DNA from: Oceanicaulis sp. MMSF_3324
GTDB lineage: Bacteria > Pseudomonadota > Alphaproteobacteria > Caulobacterales > Maricaulaceae
Reading direction: 5' to 3'
NCBI RefSeq assembly: GCF_030733545.1
Contig: NZ_JASHIU010000001.1
Span: 1 to 64,000, forward strand
Length of the DNA: 64,000 bases
The notes under the pieces are model-generated. The model ran no database searches and was not told the DNA's origin. It worked only from the letters and a program-made list of their open reading frames with translations. This document shows, piece by piece, positions 44,007 through 53,536 of this stretch. Within the stretch, counting starts at the first letter, position 1. Each line of letters opens with the position of its first letter. The position numbers and the translations under genes are program-made.

Positions 44007-44078
44007 GTCACACGCCCAGCCGTGATGGTCTCGTCTTCATGACTAAGCCCATCACGGTCAGGGTCAAACACTTCCCGC

Positions 44079-45674
44079 CTAGTGGCGGAAGTGACGCATA
44101 CCGGTGAAGACCATCGCCAGGCCCGCCTCATCGGCAGCGGCGATCACGTCTTCATCGCGCACCGAGCCGCCCGGCTGGATGACGCAGCGCGCGCCCGCCT
44201 TGGCCGCTTCCAGAAGTCCGTCAGGGAACGGGAAGAACGCATCAGACGCACAGGCGGAGTTCGCCGTGCGCGGCGCGTCCCAGCCATTTTCCTTGGCGGC
44301 GTCCTCGGCCTTGCGCGCGGCGAGCCGCACGGCTTCCACGCGCGAGGTCTGGCCCATGCCGACGCCAGCGGTGGTGCCGCCCTTGGCGAAGACAATGGCG
44401 TTGGATTTGACGTGCTTGACCACGCGCCAGGCGAACATCAGATCCGCCAGCTCTTCCTCGGTCGGGGCGCGCTTGGTCACCACCTTGAGGTCGGAGGGCA
44501 GGATATGGCCGGTATCGCGTTCCTGCACCAGAAGGCCGCCGGCGACCGCCTTGGTGGTCCAGCCCGGCTGGGTCGGATCGGCCAGCGCGCCGGTCAGAAG
44601 AACGCGCACATTCTTCTTCGACGACAGGATGTCGAGCGCGGCTTCATCCGCATCCGGGGCGATGACCACCTCGGTGAAGATCTTGGTGATGGCGTCCGCC
44701 GTGCTGGCGTCCAGCGTGCGGTTGAACGCGGCGATGCCGCCAAAGGCGGAAATCGGATCCGCCGCAAAGGCGCGTTCGTAAGCGGTGGCGAGATCGTCCG
44801 CCGCCGCGGCGCCGCACGGATTGGCGTGCTTGATGATGACGGCGGCCGCGCGGTCCTCCGGGTCAAATTCGCTGACCAGTTCGAACGCCGCGTCGGCGTC
44901 GGCGATATTGTTGTAGGACAGGGCCTTGCCCTGGATCTGGCGCGCCGTGACCACGCCCGGACGCTGCTCGGCCGCTTCATAAAGCGCCGCATCCTGGTGC
45001 GGGTTCTCGCCATAGCGCAGCTTGTTCAGACGGCGGCCGCCAATGGTGAACCAGCTCTGGGCGGGTTTTTCGACTTCCGGCTCGAAGCGCGCCGCAATAG
45101 CGCTGTCATAGGCTGCAGTGCGCGCGAAAGCCTTGGCCGCCAGATGGCGACGAATGGCCAGCGTGGTCTCGCCATTGTTGGCGTCCATGGACTCCAGCAC
45201 CTTGTCGAGATCGCGCATATCGGTGCAGACGGCCACGTGGTTGTGATTCTTCGCCGCGGCGCGGATCATGGCCGGCCCGCCCACATCGATCTTCTGGATG
45301 CAGGCGTCGATATCGGCGCCGGAGCGGGCGGTTTCTTCGAACGGATACAGATTGACCACCAGCAGGTCGATCTGGGGAATGCCGTGCTCGGCCATCGCCG
45401 CCAGATCATCCTCGCGGTCACGACGGGCCAGCAGGCCGCCATGGATGCGCGGATGCAGGGTTTTCACCCGGCCATCCATCATTTCAGGATATTCGGTGAC
45501 GCTGGAGACGTCGCGCGCATCCAGTCCGGCGTCGCGCAAGGCCTGCAGCGTACCGCCTGTGGACAGAAGCTCGACGCCCGCTTCAGCCAGCTTGGCGGCG
45601 CGTTCGGCGAGACCGGTTTTATCAGAAACGGAAATCAGCGCCCGCTTGAGCGGGGCGAGGCCCGAATTATCCAT
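44079..45674 (-). CDS. purH: Bifunctional AICAR formyltransferase/IMP cyclohydrolase
   Basis: A 531-aa enzyme catalysing the last two steps of IMP synthesis. The N-terminal MGS-like cyclohydrolase domain (about 1-200) contains [19 protein letters not shown] and [16 protein letters not shown]; the C-terminal transformylase has [21 protein letters not shown] and [11 protein letters not shown] good GGGAGG Shine-Dalgarno precedes the ATG. The order rpe - heparinase-like - purH is common in alphaproteobacteria; here a sugar dehydratase gene is inserted. Confidence 0.97.
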   Translation of the reverse strand: MDNSGLAPLKRALISVSDKTGLAERAAKLAEAGVELLSTGGTLQALRDAGLDARDVSSVTEYPEMMDGRVKTLHPRIHGGLLARRDREDDLAAMAEHGIPQIDLLVVNLYPFEETARSGADIDACIQKIDVGGPAMIRAAAKNHNHVAVCTDMRDLDKVLESMDANNGETTLAIRRHLAAKAFARTAAYDSAIAARFEPEVEKPAQSWFTIGGRRLNKLRYGENPHQDAALYEAAEQRPGVVTARQIQGKALSYNNIADADAAFELVSEFDPEDRAAAVIIKHANPCGAAAADDLATAYERAFAADPISAFGGIAAFNRTLDASTADAITKIFTEVVIAPDADEAALDILSSKKNVRVLLTGALADPTQPGWTTKAVAGGLLVQERDTGHILPSDLKVVTKRAPTEEELADLMFAWRVVKHVKSNAIVFAKGGTTAGVGMGQTSRVEAVRLAARKAEDAAKENGWDAPRTANSACASDAFFPFPDGLLEAAKAGARCVIQPGGSVRDEDVIAAADEAGLAMVFTGMRHFRH

Positions 45675-45733
45675 GGAAACGTCCTCCCAGACGGCGCCAA
45701 CCTAACTGCGCCAGGAACGAAGACGGCCCCTTA

Positions 45734-47686
45734 TCACGCGTCACGCGCGGCGGGAAGCGTTTGACTGATCGCCGCCACGCCTTCGGGCCATCCCGCTTCG
45801 ATGACCAGTTTTAGCCGGTTCCTGACCTGATCATCATCGCGGCGCTGCGCCGCGGCGATCAACTGCTCGAGCGCGGACTCCACCCGCGCCAGATCCAGAC
45901 CGGGCGTCTGGATGCGCAACACACCCGCCGGTCCGGCGGGCGAGACCCGTTCAAAGGCGTGGGTCAGCGCTTCATGCAGCTTCTCGCCCGGGCGCATGCC
46001 GGTATAGATGATCTCAACATCGCGCTCGGGCTCCAGCCCGCGCAGGCGGATCAGCTGCCGTGCGAGGCGCGAGATCAGAACCGGCTCGCCCATGTCGAGC
46101 AGGAAGATATCGCCGCCCTCAAGACCCACGGCCCCCGCCTGGGCGCCCGCTTCCAGCACCAGCCCGGCGGCTTCCTCGACCGTCATGAAGTAGCGCGTCG
46201 TCTCTTCATGAGTGACCGTGACCGGCCCGCCCTGAGCGATCTGGCGTTCAAATAGCGGCACCACAGAGCCCGCCGAGCCCAGCACATTGCCAAAGCGCAC
46301 CGAGGCGAGCTTCATCGGCTCAACCTTGTCGGCGGCGGCGGCGAGATAAAGCTCCACCGCCCGTTTGCTGCCGCCCATGATCGAGCTGGGATCCACGGCC
46401 TTGTCCGTGGAGATCGAGACCACGGCTTCAACCCCGGCTGCGGCGGCCGCCTCGACCACATTGCGCGTGCCCATAAGGTTGGTGCGCACGGTCTCGGAGA
46501 CGTTTTCCTCCATCAGCGGCACATGCTTGAGCGCCGCCGCGTGCAGCACGACTTCGGGCTGCTCCTCCGCCATCAGGACATCCAGGCCTGCGCGGTCCTT
46601 GATATCGCCCAGAACCGACCGCCAGCTGGGGGCCTGGGGCATGGATTGAAGCACCATGTCGATTTCGTAGAGATTGGGCTCGGCGCTATCGAGCAGCACC
46701 AGCCGCTCGGGCTTCAGGCCCGCCGCCTGACGCACAAGCTCTGATCCGATCGTGCCGCCAGCGCCGGTGACCAGCACCCGCTTGCCTGCGATCAGGCGCC
46801 GGGCGCCATCGCGCGACAAGGCGCGCGGCGGGCGCGCAAGCAGGTCAGACGCTTCCACCGACGTGAAGGCCCTGACGCCATTGCCGCCGCGGGCGCGGCT
46901 CAATTGCACGCCGGTCCGTCCGGCGACGCGCGCGACTTCATTGACCAGCGCCGCATCCGGGTTGGGGTCGGCGAGCACAATCCGAACGCCGCCCTCGCCC
47001 GCCTGGCGTTTCACACGCAGCACGGCACGGGTCAGCTTGTCGGCGCCGCCTTCGATCGGCACGCCGTAAAGCGCGCGACCACCCGCCGTGCCTTCAGTCT
47101 CCACAAGGGCGCGAAAGCGAAAGCTCGGCCCTGATGCGCGGCGCAAATGCGCCTTCAGCACATCCGCCAGATGCTCGCGAGCGCCCACCAGCACCGCCAT
47201 GGGCGCGCTTTCGTCCCCGCGTTGCACCAGGGATCGCAGATCGCCCGAGCGCCAGGCGGCCGCAGCCACGCGGGGCGCCACCAGGAGCATGATCAGAAAC
47301 GGAGCGGAAATGGCGAAGGTTGAACGCGGAAAATCCTCAAGCCGGTTCATCACGAAGAATACCGGCAGGAAAATCAGATGGGACAGCAGGACCGCCTGCA
47401 CGATCGGCAACAGGTCCGGCATGGACATGTGGCGCCACAACCCGCGATGAACCCCAAGCGTCAGGAACACTGCCGCGCTGATGGGCGCAAACACCGCCGG
47501 CGCCATGTATTCAAGCGCGCCCGGCGGCACGCTGTATTCGGAAAAATGATAACGCACCATGAGGCTGGCGAACATCGCGCCCGCCGCCGCCAGGGTGTCA
47601 TAAAGCAGAACCAGACTTGTCGTCAGCGCAATCCCGCGTGCAGGCGATTTGCGCGCCTCGTCGATTTCAGTGGCGTTTTCGCTCAT
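45734..47686 (-). CDS. CapD/PglF-like NDP-sugar 4,6-dehydratase/epimerase
   Basis: A 650-aa membrane protein of the polysaccharide-biosynthesis nucleoside-diphosphate sugar epimerase family. Four N-terminal helices (about 20-140) are followed by a CoA-binding-like region, then a Rossmann SDR domain from about 295 (VLVTGAGGTIGSELVRQ) with STDKAVDPSSIMGGSKR as the catalytic stretch. It probably acts on UDP-GlcNAc for capsule, LPS or protein glycans. The start at 47686 has GGAGG 7 nt upstream; an in-frame ATG 36 nt earlier lacks a site. Confidence 0.88.
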   Translation of the reverse strand: MSENATEIDEARKSPARGIALTTSLVLLYDTLAAAGAMFASLMVRYHFSEYSVPPGALEYMAPAVFAPISAAVFLTLGVHRGLWRHMSMPDLLPIVQAVLLSHLIFLPVFFVMNRLEDFPRSTFAISAPFLIMLLVAPRVAAAAWRSGDLRSLVQRGDESAPMAVLVGAREHLADVLKAHLRRASGPSFRFRALVETEGTAGGRALYGVPIEGGADKLTRAVLRVKRQAGEGGVRIVLADPNPDAALVNEVARVAGRTGVQLSRARGGNGVRAFTSVEASDLLARPPRALSRDGARRLIAGKRVLVTGAGGTIGSELVRQAAGLKPERLVLLDSAEPNLYEIDMVLQSMPQAPSWRSVLGDIKDRAGLDVLMAEEQPEVVLHAAALKHVPLMEENVSETVRTNLMGTRNVVEAAAAAGVEAVVSISTDKAVDPSSIMGGSKRAVELYLAAAADKVEPMKLASVRFGNVLGSAGSVVPLFERQIAQGGPVTVTHEETTRYFMTVEEAAGLVLEAGAQAGAVGLEGGDIFLLDMGEPVLISRLARQLIRLRGLEPERDVEIIYTGMRPGEKLHEALTHAFERVSPAGPAGVLRIQTPGLDLARVESALEQLIAAAQRRDDDQVRNRLKLVIEAGWPEGVAAISQTLPAARDA

Positions 47687-47740
47687 GGCGCCGCCTCCCC
47701 CATGCGACCGCGTCATCGACACCGGATCCGCCCATCGTAC

Positions 47741-49489
47741 TCATCCTGCCGCACCCACGCGACCCAAGCGCTGAAACGCCCATCTGACACGGTTCGGCGG
47801 CCGTTCGCCAGCCCCGTAGGGTTCCGCCTCTCCCGATACGACCAGCTGGGTCGAACGTTCAGGCTTGCCCCCTGCCGCCAGATACACAGAGCGCTCCAGG
47901 CGCACCGGTCCCCCATCGGTCCGGAAACGCCAGCCATCACCATTACCGGCAACCAGAAGTGCACTCAAGGAATCCCTTGAGAGGGAGGCGCGCACACTGG
48001 GATGCAGATGGAAGCGGATCGAGAAGCGATAGCGCAGCTCCGGATTGGCCGGAGCGCCATCCTCGACCGGACGATACAGGCTGTCCTCACCGCGCAGATC
48101 GCCCCCGTCAGAGGCCAGGAACAGACGCCGCCGCAAGGACAGGCCGAACTCCCGGCGATAGCCCTCATGGCTGGCCTCCAGCCAGACGCCCAGGTCTTCC
48201 TCGTTCCGGCGGGCTTTCACCGGTTCGGGCCCCGCGGCCACGCGCGGCCCGAGCAGCGCCCGCGCCCAACCCTGAGCCACAAGGCGCGTGGAGGAGGTTT
48301 CTTCCAGGGTCAGCGCCGAATGCGCGGCGGTGGCGCGCACCGCCTCCCGCCAGGTGCGCGGCTGATCTTCAGACCAGCCGCAATTGACCACCAGGCGCCC
48401 GCCCGGCGCGGCGAATTCAAACGCCAGCGCGCTGGCGTGAACGTCCGCCGAATGCGACCCCGACGGCGGGCCCGCCGAATCCATGATCAGGACCGCGCCG
48501 CCCGCTTCCACGCGATTGAACCCGCTATGGGGCGCCACATTGAAGCCGCGGCCTTCCCCGCCGCCCACATGCTTGAGCGCGGTCTCGATGGCGCGAGAAT
48601 CGCCTTCATCCCCGCCGTGAAAGACGCTCAACCCGCCACTCGGGAAACGACAGAAACGAATAAAGGCCGCCGCCCGATCCATGGCGCGCGAGACTTCGGA
48701 CGACAGGGTCACGCCCCGTTCATCTGCGGCCCTATCCAGCACAACGAGAGCGATCAGAGTGTCAGCGGCGGCACAGGGATTACGGCTGGCATGGCCGCCA
48801 TCGGGCAGAATCTGGCTGGTCAGTTCCCGGTCGAGCGCGCCTTGAGCCTGGGTCTGCAGCTTGGCCGGCAAATCCAGCGTGATCGTCGCCAGTCGCAGGG
48901 TGATCGCCGCGAACAGCCGCGTCTTGTCTTGCGGCATGAGTGAGAGGCAACGCGCCAGTCGCAAGGTCTGCCGCACCGCTGATTTGAGCCGTCTGGGCGT
49001 TTCCGGATCCTCTTCGGCGAAGACCGTCTCGCTCGCCAGCAACCAGGCCCAGAGCCGCCCTTCAAGCACATGGGGCTCCCAGCTGAACCAGTTCCATTTG
49101 CCAAACCGGGCCAGCCAGTCATCGACCAGCTTGCGCGCCATCAAGGGCGCTTCGGGGTCCTCAACGGCCAGAAGGTCGGCCAGCCAGTCAAATCGGTGCA
49201 GGCGTTCGGCGAACCGCTTGGACGGAGCGGTGCAATCCCAGACGGATTGCTCCTCGGACACTTCCAGCATTTCACCCGCCAGCGCGAACCGCCCGCCCAG
49301 AAGCGCCGCGCCATGGGCCTTGTCGCCCTTGATCAAGGGCTTGGGCCGAACAGCCAGCGTCTCGGGTGCGCGCTGGCTCTGGGTCAGCATGCGATAGGGC
49401 GGCGCCGCGTTCAGAAGGTCCGACATTTCCCGGCGACCGCGCAACGCCAGGGCGGCGGCGATCTCACGGGTCCTGGGCTGGCGTTTCAT
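47741..49489 (-). CDS. Heparinase II/III family protein
   Basis: A 582-aa protein with an N-terminal alpha-helical toroid region and a C-terminal beta-sandwich containing VHASALAFEFAAPGGRLVVNCG, the heparinase II/III-like signature, and SALTLEETSSTRLVAQGW. The predicted activity is polysaccharide lyase or a related envelope function; the substrate is unknown. No clear signal peptide is visible with the chosen start. It begins 7 bp after the rpe stop, so the two are co-transcribed. Confidence 0.87.
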   Translation of the reverse strand: MKRQPRTREIAAALALRGRREMSDLLNAAPPYRMLTQSQRAPETLAVRPKPLIKGDKAHGAALLGGRFALAGEMLEVSEEQSVWDCTAPSKRFAERLHRFDWLADLLAVEDPEAPLMARKLVDDWLARFGKWNWFSWEPHVLEGRLWAWLLASETVFAEEDPETPRRLKSAVRQTLRLARCLSLMPQDKTRLFAAITLRLATITLDLPAKLQTQAQGALDRELTSQILPDGGHASRNPCAAADTLIALVVLDRAADERGVTLSSEVSRAMDRAAAFIRFCRFPSGGLSVFHGGDEGDSRAIETALKHVGGGEGRGFNVAPHSGFNRVEAGGAVLIMDSAGPPSGSHSADVHASALAFEFAAPGGRLVVNCGWSEDQPRTWREAVRATAAHSALTLEETSSTRLVAQGWARALLGPRVAAGPEPVKARRNEEDLGVWLEASHEGYRREFGLSLRRRLFLASDGGDLRGEDSLYRPVEDGAPANPELRYRFSIRFHLHPSVRASLSRDSLSALLVAGNGDGWRFRTDGGPVRLERSVYLAAGGKPERSTQLVVSGEAEPYGAGERPPNRVRWAFQRLGRVGAAG

Positions 49490-49496
49490 CAAGGTC

Positions 49497-50159
49497 TCAA
49501 GCGCCCCGCAAAGCCGCGATGTTGTCGGCATAGGCGTCAGGCCCGCCCTTGAACACCGCCGATCCCGCCACCAGCGCATCCGCTCCGGCGCTGACGCATT
49601 GCTGAGCCGTCTGCGGGTTCACCCCGCCATCCACCTCGATCAGCGTATCCAGACCCCGCCGCTCGATGGTCTTGCGCAGGGTTTCGATCTTGCGCAGTTG
49701 CGAGCTCAGGAAGCTCTGACCGCCAAAGCCGGGGTTCACGCTCATGATCAGCACGAGGTCGAGCTCGTCGAGGGCGTAATCGATCATGTCGAGCGATGAA
49801 CCGGGGTTCAACGCCGCGCCCGCCTTCACGCCATGGCTCTTGATGGACTGGACGGTGCGGTGGAAATGGGGCCCCGCCTCGGGATGGGCGGTGATCATGT
49901 CCGCGCCCGCCTCGACGAAATCGGCGATATAGGCGTCCACCGGCGAAATCATCAGGTGCACGTCAAAGGGCTGATCGGACCAGGACCGCAGGGCTTTGAC
50001 CACCGCCGGACCGATGGTGAGGTTCGGCACAAAATGCCCGTCCATCACATCGATATGAATCCAGTCGGCGCCAGCAGCGTCGATGGCTTTGACCTCGTCT
50101 CCCAGCCGGGCGAAATCAGCGGACAGAATCGAGGGTGAAATAATTGTCGAGCGAGCCAT
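49497..50159 (-). CDS. rpe: Ribulose-phosphate 3-epimerase
   Basis: A 220-aa TIM-barrel enzyme interconverting ribulose-5-phosphate and xylulose-5-phosphate. Metal and catalytic residues are visible in [45 protein letters not shown] and EVDGGVNP. Length is typical. First gene of the rpe - heparinase - capD-like - purH run on the minus strand. Confidence 0.97.
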   Translation of the reverse strand: MARSTIISPSILSADFARLGDEVKAIDAAGADWIHIDVMDGHFVPNLTIGPAVVKALRSWSDQPFDVHLMISPVDAYIADFVEAGADMITAHPEAGPHFHRTVQSIKSHGVKAGAALNPGSSLDMIDYALDELDLVLIMSVNPGFGGQSFLSSQLRKIETLRKTIERRGLDTLIEVDGGVNPQTAQQCVSAGADALVAGSAVFKGGPDAYADNIAALRGA

Positions 50160-50277
50160 GCTGATTGCGTATCAGCGGCCCGCTTTTTGAGCAAGATGCG
50201 GCGGCGGCTTTCACGCCTTTTGCGTCAGTTTATTCGGCGCTTTCAGGGACCTGCATATCTCGGTCTGATCAACGCGC

Positions 50278-51720
50278 TCAGGACCGGCCCAGCAGGATCG
50301 GGAGCAGATTGACCACGCTGCGCGGCAAGGATCCGCGATAGCTGGCCTTTTCAAGCCGCTCCAGATCATCGCGATCCAGCCAGACCCCGTTCGCCATGAC
50401 CGCTGTGGGGAACTCCACGCTGGAAATGTCGCTGAGCGGATCGCCGGACACCAGCATCAGATCCGCCCGCAGGCCGGGGACGATCATGCCGCGATCCTCC
50501 AGCCCGAAGACCATCGACGGCGTCACGGTCGCCGCCTGAAGCGCCTCGTATGGGCTCAATCCCGACTGCACGAGCAGTTCCAGCTCCCGGGTCATCGAGC
50601 GGCCGGGCAGATTGATGAAAATGCCGGCATCCGTGCCCGCGATCAGTGTAACGCCAGCCTCATGCATCAGCCCGGTGGCCTGGCGGTAGAACTGTCGACG
50701 CGCCTCTTCGCGGACCGCCGGGTCCTGGCGCGCCCAATAGTCATGCATGCCCGCATCCACGCGCATGTAAAGCGGGTTCATCGCCGCAACGCCGGGGCGT
50801 TCCAGATAGGCGCCGTCGCTTTCCGCCACGCGCACCAGATTGTCATGGGCGATCAGGGTCGGCGTCACCACCGCGCCCGTCGCCGCCATCTCGGTCGCGA
50901 GCGCTTGCATGGCCTCGGCGTTCAACCGGTCGCGCAAGCCGTGCCAGACAATGGATTCAGTGTGTTCGATGGTCACGAAGCCATCATCAAGCACATGCGT
51001 GAACGGGATCAGGAAATCGCGCTCCAGCGGAATACCGGGCTCCCGCACGCCCTCCGGCGTATGGCCGGACACCGTCATCCCCAGCGCGCCCGCCTCGTCC
51101 AATATGCCGCGATAGGCGGCCTCGGTGAGGTTGGAATAGAGCTTGAGATGCTCGAACCCTTGCGCGTGCTGGCGGCGCACGGCGGCGCGCGCGTCGTCTT
51201 CTGTCGCGACGATCACATGGTTCTGCTGAACATTGGGCCCCGGCGAGTTCAGGATCGGCCCCGTGGTCAGGAGCGTCGGACCCAACAGCGCGCCGCGCTC
51301 GATCCGGTCCGCCCAACGCAAATGCACCACCAGGCCCGAAACATTGCGCACGGTCGTCACGCCATGGGCGAGATATCCCGCAAACTCGGGCACATCCCAG
51401 ACATGCACATGAGCATCGATCAAGCCGGGCAACAGCGTCTGACCCGCGCCGTCCACAAGCAAGGCGGCTTCAACGCGCGGATCATCATCCAGCGCCCCGT
51501 GAGCCGCGATCGCCGCAATCACGCCATCAAGCACCAGAACGTCGCGATGCGCTTCCACCTCGGCGGCGCCGGGTTGCATGGACACAAGCCGGACATCCGA
51601 AATCAGGACCGCAGGCTCAACCGATGCGCCGGTCAACGCCGCAGGCCATTTAAAGAAGATCGCCCAGACGCCAAACGCCAACAACGCCAGCACAGCCAGT
51701 CCGTATCCAAGAATGCGCAT
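50278..51720 (-). CDS. Amidohydrolase-family protein with N-terminal anchor
   Basis: A 480-aa metal-dependent hydrolase. A hydrophobic N-terminal segment (MRILGYGLAVLALLAFGVW) probably anchors or exports it. Zinc ligands are apparent in GLIDAHVHVWD (HxH), a possible carboxylated Lys in HLKLYSN, later His residues (SGHTPEG, TIEHTES) and the final Asp in GTDAG. It is closest to imidazolonepropionase- or dipeptidase-like amidohydrolases of unknown substrate. It follows the cyclase gene on the same strand after a 114-bp gap and may share a transcript with it. Confidence 0.85.
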   Translation of the reverse strand: MRILGYGLAVLALLAFGVWAIFFKWPAALTGASVEPAVLISDVRLVSMQPGAAEVEAHRDVLVLDGVIAAIAAHGALDDDPRVEAALLVDGAGQTLLPGLIDAHVHVWDVPEFAGYLAHGVTTVRNVSGLVVHLRWADRIERGALLGPTLLTTGPILNSPGPNVQQNHVIVATEDDARAAVRRQHAQGFEHLKLYSNLTEAAYRGILDEAGALGMTVSGHTPEGVREPGIPLERDFLIPFTHVLDDGFVTIEHTESIVWHGLRDRLNAEAMQALATEMAATGAVVTPTLIAHDNLVRVAESDGAYLERPGVAAMNPLYMRVDAGMHDYWARQDPAVREEARRQFYRQATGLMHEAGVTLIAGTDAGIFINLPGRSMTRELELLVQSGLSPYEALQAATVTPSMVFGLEDRGMIVPGLRADLMLVSGDPLSDISSVEFPTAVMANGVWLDRDDLERLEKASYRGSLPRSVVNLLPILLGRS

Positions 51721-51834
51721 GCCATCCCCCATCGCTGGGCTCAGTCTGGATGGGCGCCGCGCCAAGGGGAAGCGCAAATCCGGACCGTGATCCAGCGATG
51801 AGGGCGGCTTCTGCGCCAGCTCAGGGCTGATGGG

Positions 51835-52827
51835 CTAGTCCCGCAAAGGGAAGGCCAGGGGCCGCATGGGCGCTGCGTCCGCCCCTCTCAGTTTCAGCCC
51901 GCCGCCCACGAAGGCGAACTGGTAAACCCCGTCCCGCGCAAGCCCTTCAAGATTGACCAGCTCGAGAATGGGCGCGCCCTGCTCGGCCAGCAGATAGGTA
52001 TGAACGGGCACGTAATTGTCCGGGTCTTCGGACGGGAACGCCTCGAAGCTGAGATTGTCCGCGCCCACGACCATGGCGCCCGCCTCCTCGATCAGATACC
52101 GCGCGGCGTCCAACCCCAGGCCGGGCGGGTTCTGCATATAGCGCTGCGCATCCTCATAGACCTGCATGCGCCCTGTCCGGATCAGCACTACATCGCTAGG
52201 TTCAAGCGTCAGCCCCTGTGCGGCGGCGGTCTCGACCAGGTCGGCGCGCGTGATGCGATAGCCATCTTCGAGCATGTCCACGCCCTTGAAGGCCGGCAGG
52301 TCCAAGAGCACGCCGCGCGCCACGATGGGCGGCAGGGCCTCAGCCCCGCCCACGCGCCAGCCGCGATCCCCCAGATGCTCGTCGGCGGAGAACCCGTTCC
52401 AGACTTCACCGTTTAGGCCGAAATGGACCAGCGCATCGATATGGGTTCCGGTATGGGTGTACATGGACACCGCCGCCCCGGTGTACCCCACATGGGTGTT
52501 CATGGCGTGGCCCACGCCAAGGGGGTCATCCACTTCAGTGCCGTGCGGGGTATGGGTCATCCACAAGCGGTAATGCGGATCGCCCGCCGCCTGCCAGCTG
52601 GGCATGCCGATGAAATACTCCACCGACAGATCATAGGGCGCGCCGCCTGAAATCCGGCCCAGGATCGCGGCCTGGCTGTCAGCGGTCATCAGGTTGAGAC
52701 GACCGATCTGATCCTCGGCGCCCCAGGGGCTGAGGCCGACCTGGGGGCGATCCGGTTCAGGTTGGGCCTGAGCCATGGGGACGCTCAGGGCGAGCGCTGC
52801 GACAGAGGCAGAGACAAGCTGTTTCAT
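51835..52827 (-). CDS. Secreted cyclase-family protein (kynurenine formamidase-like)
   Basis: A 330-aa protein with a clear signal peptide (about 1-21, ending AQAQ). The metal-binding motif HTGTHIDALVH matches the cyclase family HxGTHxDxPxH, with Ala in place of the usual Pro. Members include kynurenine formamidase and isatin hydrolase; a periplasmic hydrolase of a cyclic amide or lactone is plausible. Its ATG overlaps the flavodoxin gene's stop (ATGA), so the two are coupled. Confidence 0.85.
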   Translation of the reverse strand: MKQLVSASVAALALSVPMAQAQPEPDRPQVGLSPWGAEDQIGRLNLMTADSQAAILGRISGGAPYDLSVEYFIGMPSWQAAGDPHYRLWMTHTPHGTEVDDPLGVGHAMNTHVGYTGAAVSMYTHTGTHIDALVHFGLNGEVWNGFSADEHLGDRGWRVGGAEALPPIVARGVLLDLPAFKGVDMLEDGYRITRADLVETAAAQGLTLEPSDVVLIRTGRMQVYEDAQRYMQNPPGLGLDAARYLIEEAGAMVVGADNLSFEAFPSEDPDNYVPVHTYLLAEQGAPILELVNLEGLARDGVYQFAFVGGGLKLRGADAAPMRPLAFPLRD

Positions 52828-53432
52828 GTCGACGCCTCCTGGAGATCCGCCCCTTGCGCGCCCCGCAGGAATTGCAGCGTCAGATCCGCCACGCGCACGC
52901 CCAGACGCGCCGCCGTTTCCCGATCCGCCGGCGGCGGCGCCAGTTCCGGCCCCTCATCGTTATTGGCCTGCGCCATCACGCCAATGGATGCGCCGATCCG
53001 GTTGTAATCGTCCACGCTGCCGGTCGAGCTGTTATTGCCCGGCAACTGATCAAGGCTGACCCAGAGCATGCCGTGCTGGGCGGCGAAGGTGGACAGCTGG
53101 CTCAAGGTCGCGAACTTGTCGCCCGCCTGTGAGCTCGATACGGTGAACCCGGCCGCCAGCTTGTTCGACCAGCCGCGCGCCAGCCAGGTGGCCGAGCTCA
53201 GATCCATGAAGTGTTTGAAGGGCGCCGAAACCGCGCCCATATAGGTGGGCGAGCCAAAGATGTGGGCGTCCGCTTTGCCAAGCGTCCCCCAGTCCGCGTC
53301 CGACATCGTGGTGACATCGACCAGATCCGCACGCGCGCCGCGAACCCTGTCGACGCCCAGGGCGACAGCCTGCGCCAGCACCCGCGTATGGCCATATCCG
53401 GAGTGATAGACGATTGCGATTTGAGCCTGCAT
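52824..53432 (-). CDS. WrbA-like flavodoxin-family NAD(P)H:quinone oxidoreductase
   Basis: A 202-aa protein with the FMN phosphate loop in YHSGYGHTRVLAQAV and the flavin-contact motif FGSPTYMGAVSAPFKHFMD. It probably reduces quinones by two electrons and so avoids semiquinone radicals. It lies directly downstream of a LysR regulator gene and upstream of the secreted cyclase, with which it overlaps. An AT-rich spacer with a LysR-type box precedes it. Confidence 0.87.
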   Translation of the reverse strand: MQAQIAIVYHSGYGHTRVLAQAVALGVDRVRGARADLVDVTTMSDADWGTLGKADAHIFGSPTYMGAVSAPFKHFMDLSSATWLARGWSNKLAAGFTVSSSQAGDKFATLSQLSTFAAQHGMLWVSLDQLPGNNSSTGSVDDYNRIGASIGVMAQANNDEGPELAPPPADRETAARLGVRVADLTLQFLRGAQGADLQEAST

Positions 53433-53507
53433 GAAGGCCTCCCGTTCTGTGACGGGACAGAGCTAGGCCATTCCTAAAATGAAAATAATCGCTCTATTAT
53501 CGAATAT

Positions 53508-53530
53508 ATAATTCACTAATCGCGAATTAT
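53508..53530. promoter_or_regulatory. LysR-type box upstream of flavodoxin gene
   Basis: ATAATTC (53508-53514) and GAATTAT (53524-53530) are perfect inverted repeats with a 9-bp spacer, giving the TTC-N9-GAA (T-N11-A) form typical of LysR-family sites. It lies about 76 bp before the flavodoxin start and just after the LysR stop, in a markedly AT-rich spacer. Confidence 0.55.
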
Positions 53531-53536
53531 CTCGAC

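Noticed and set aside
44082-45764. 560-codon open frame antisense to purH
   Set aside because: Complete overlap with a well-supported enzyme gene; the translation is Gly/Arg/His-rich shadow sequence with no family match.
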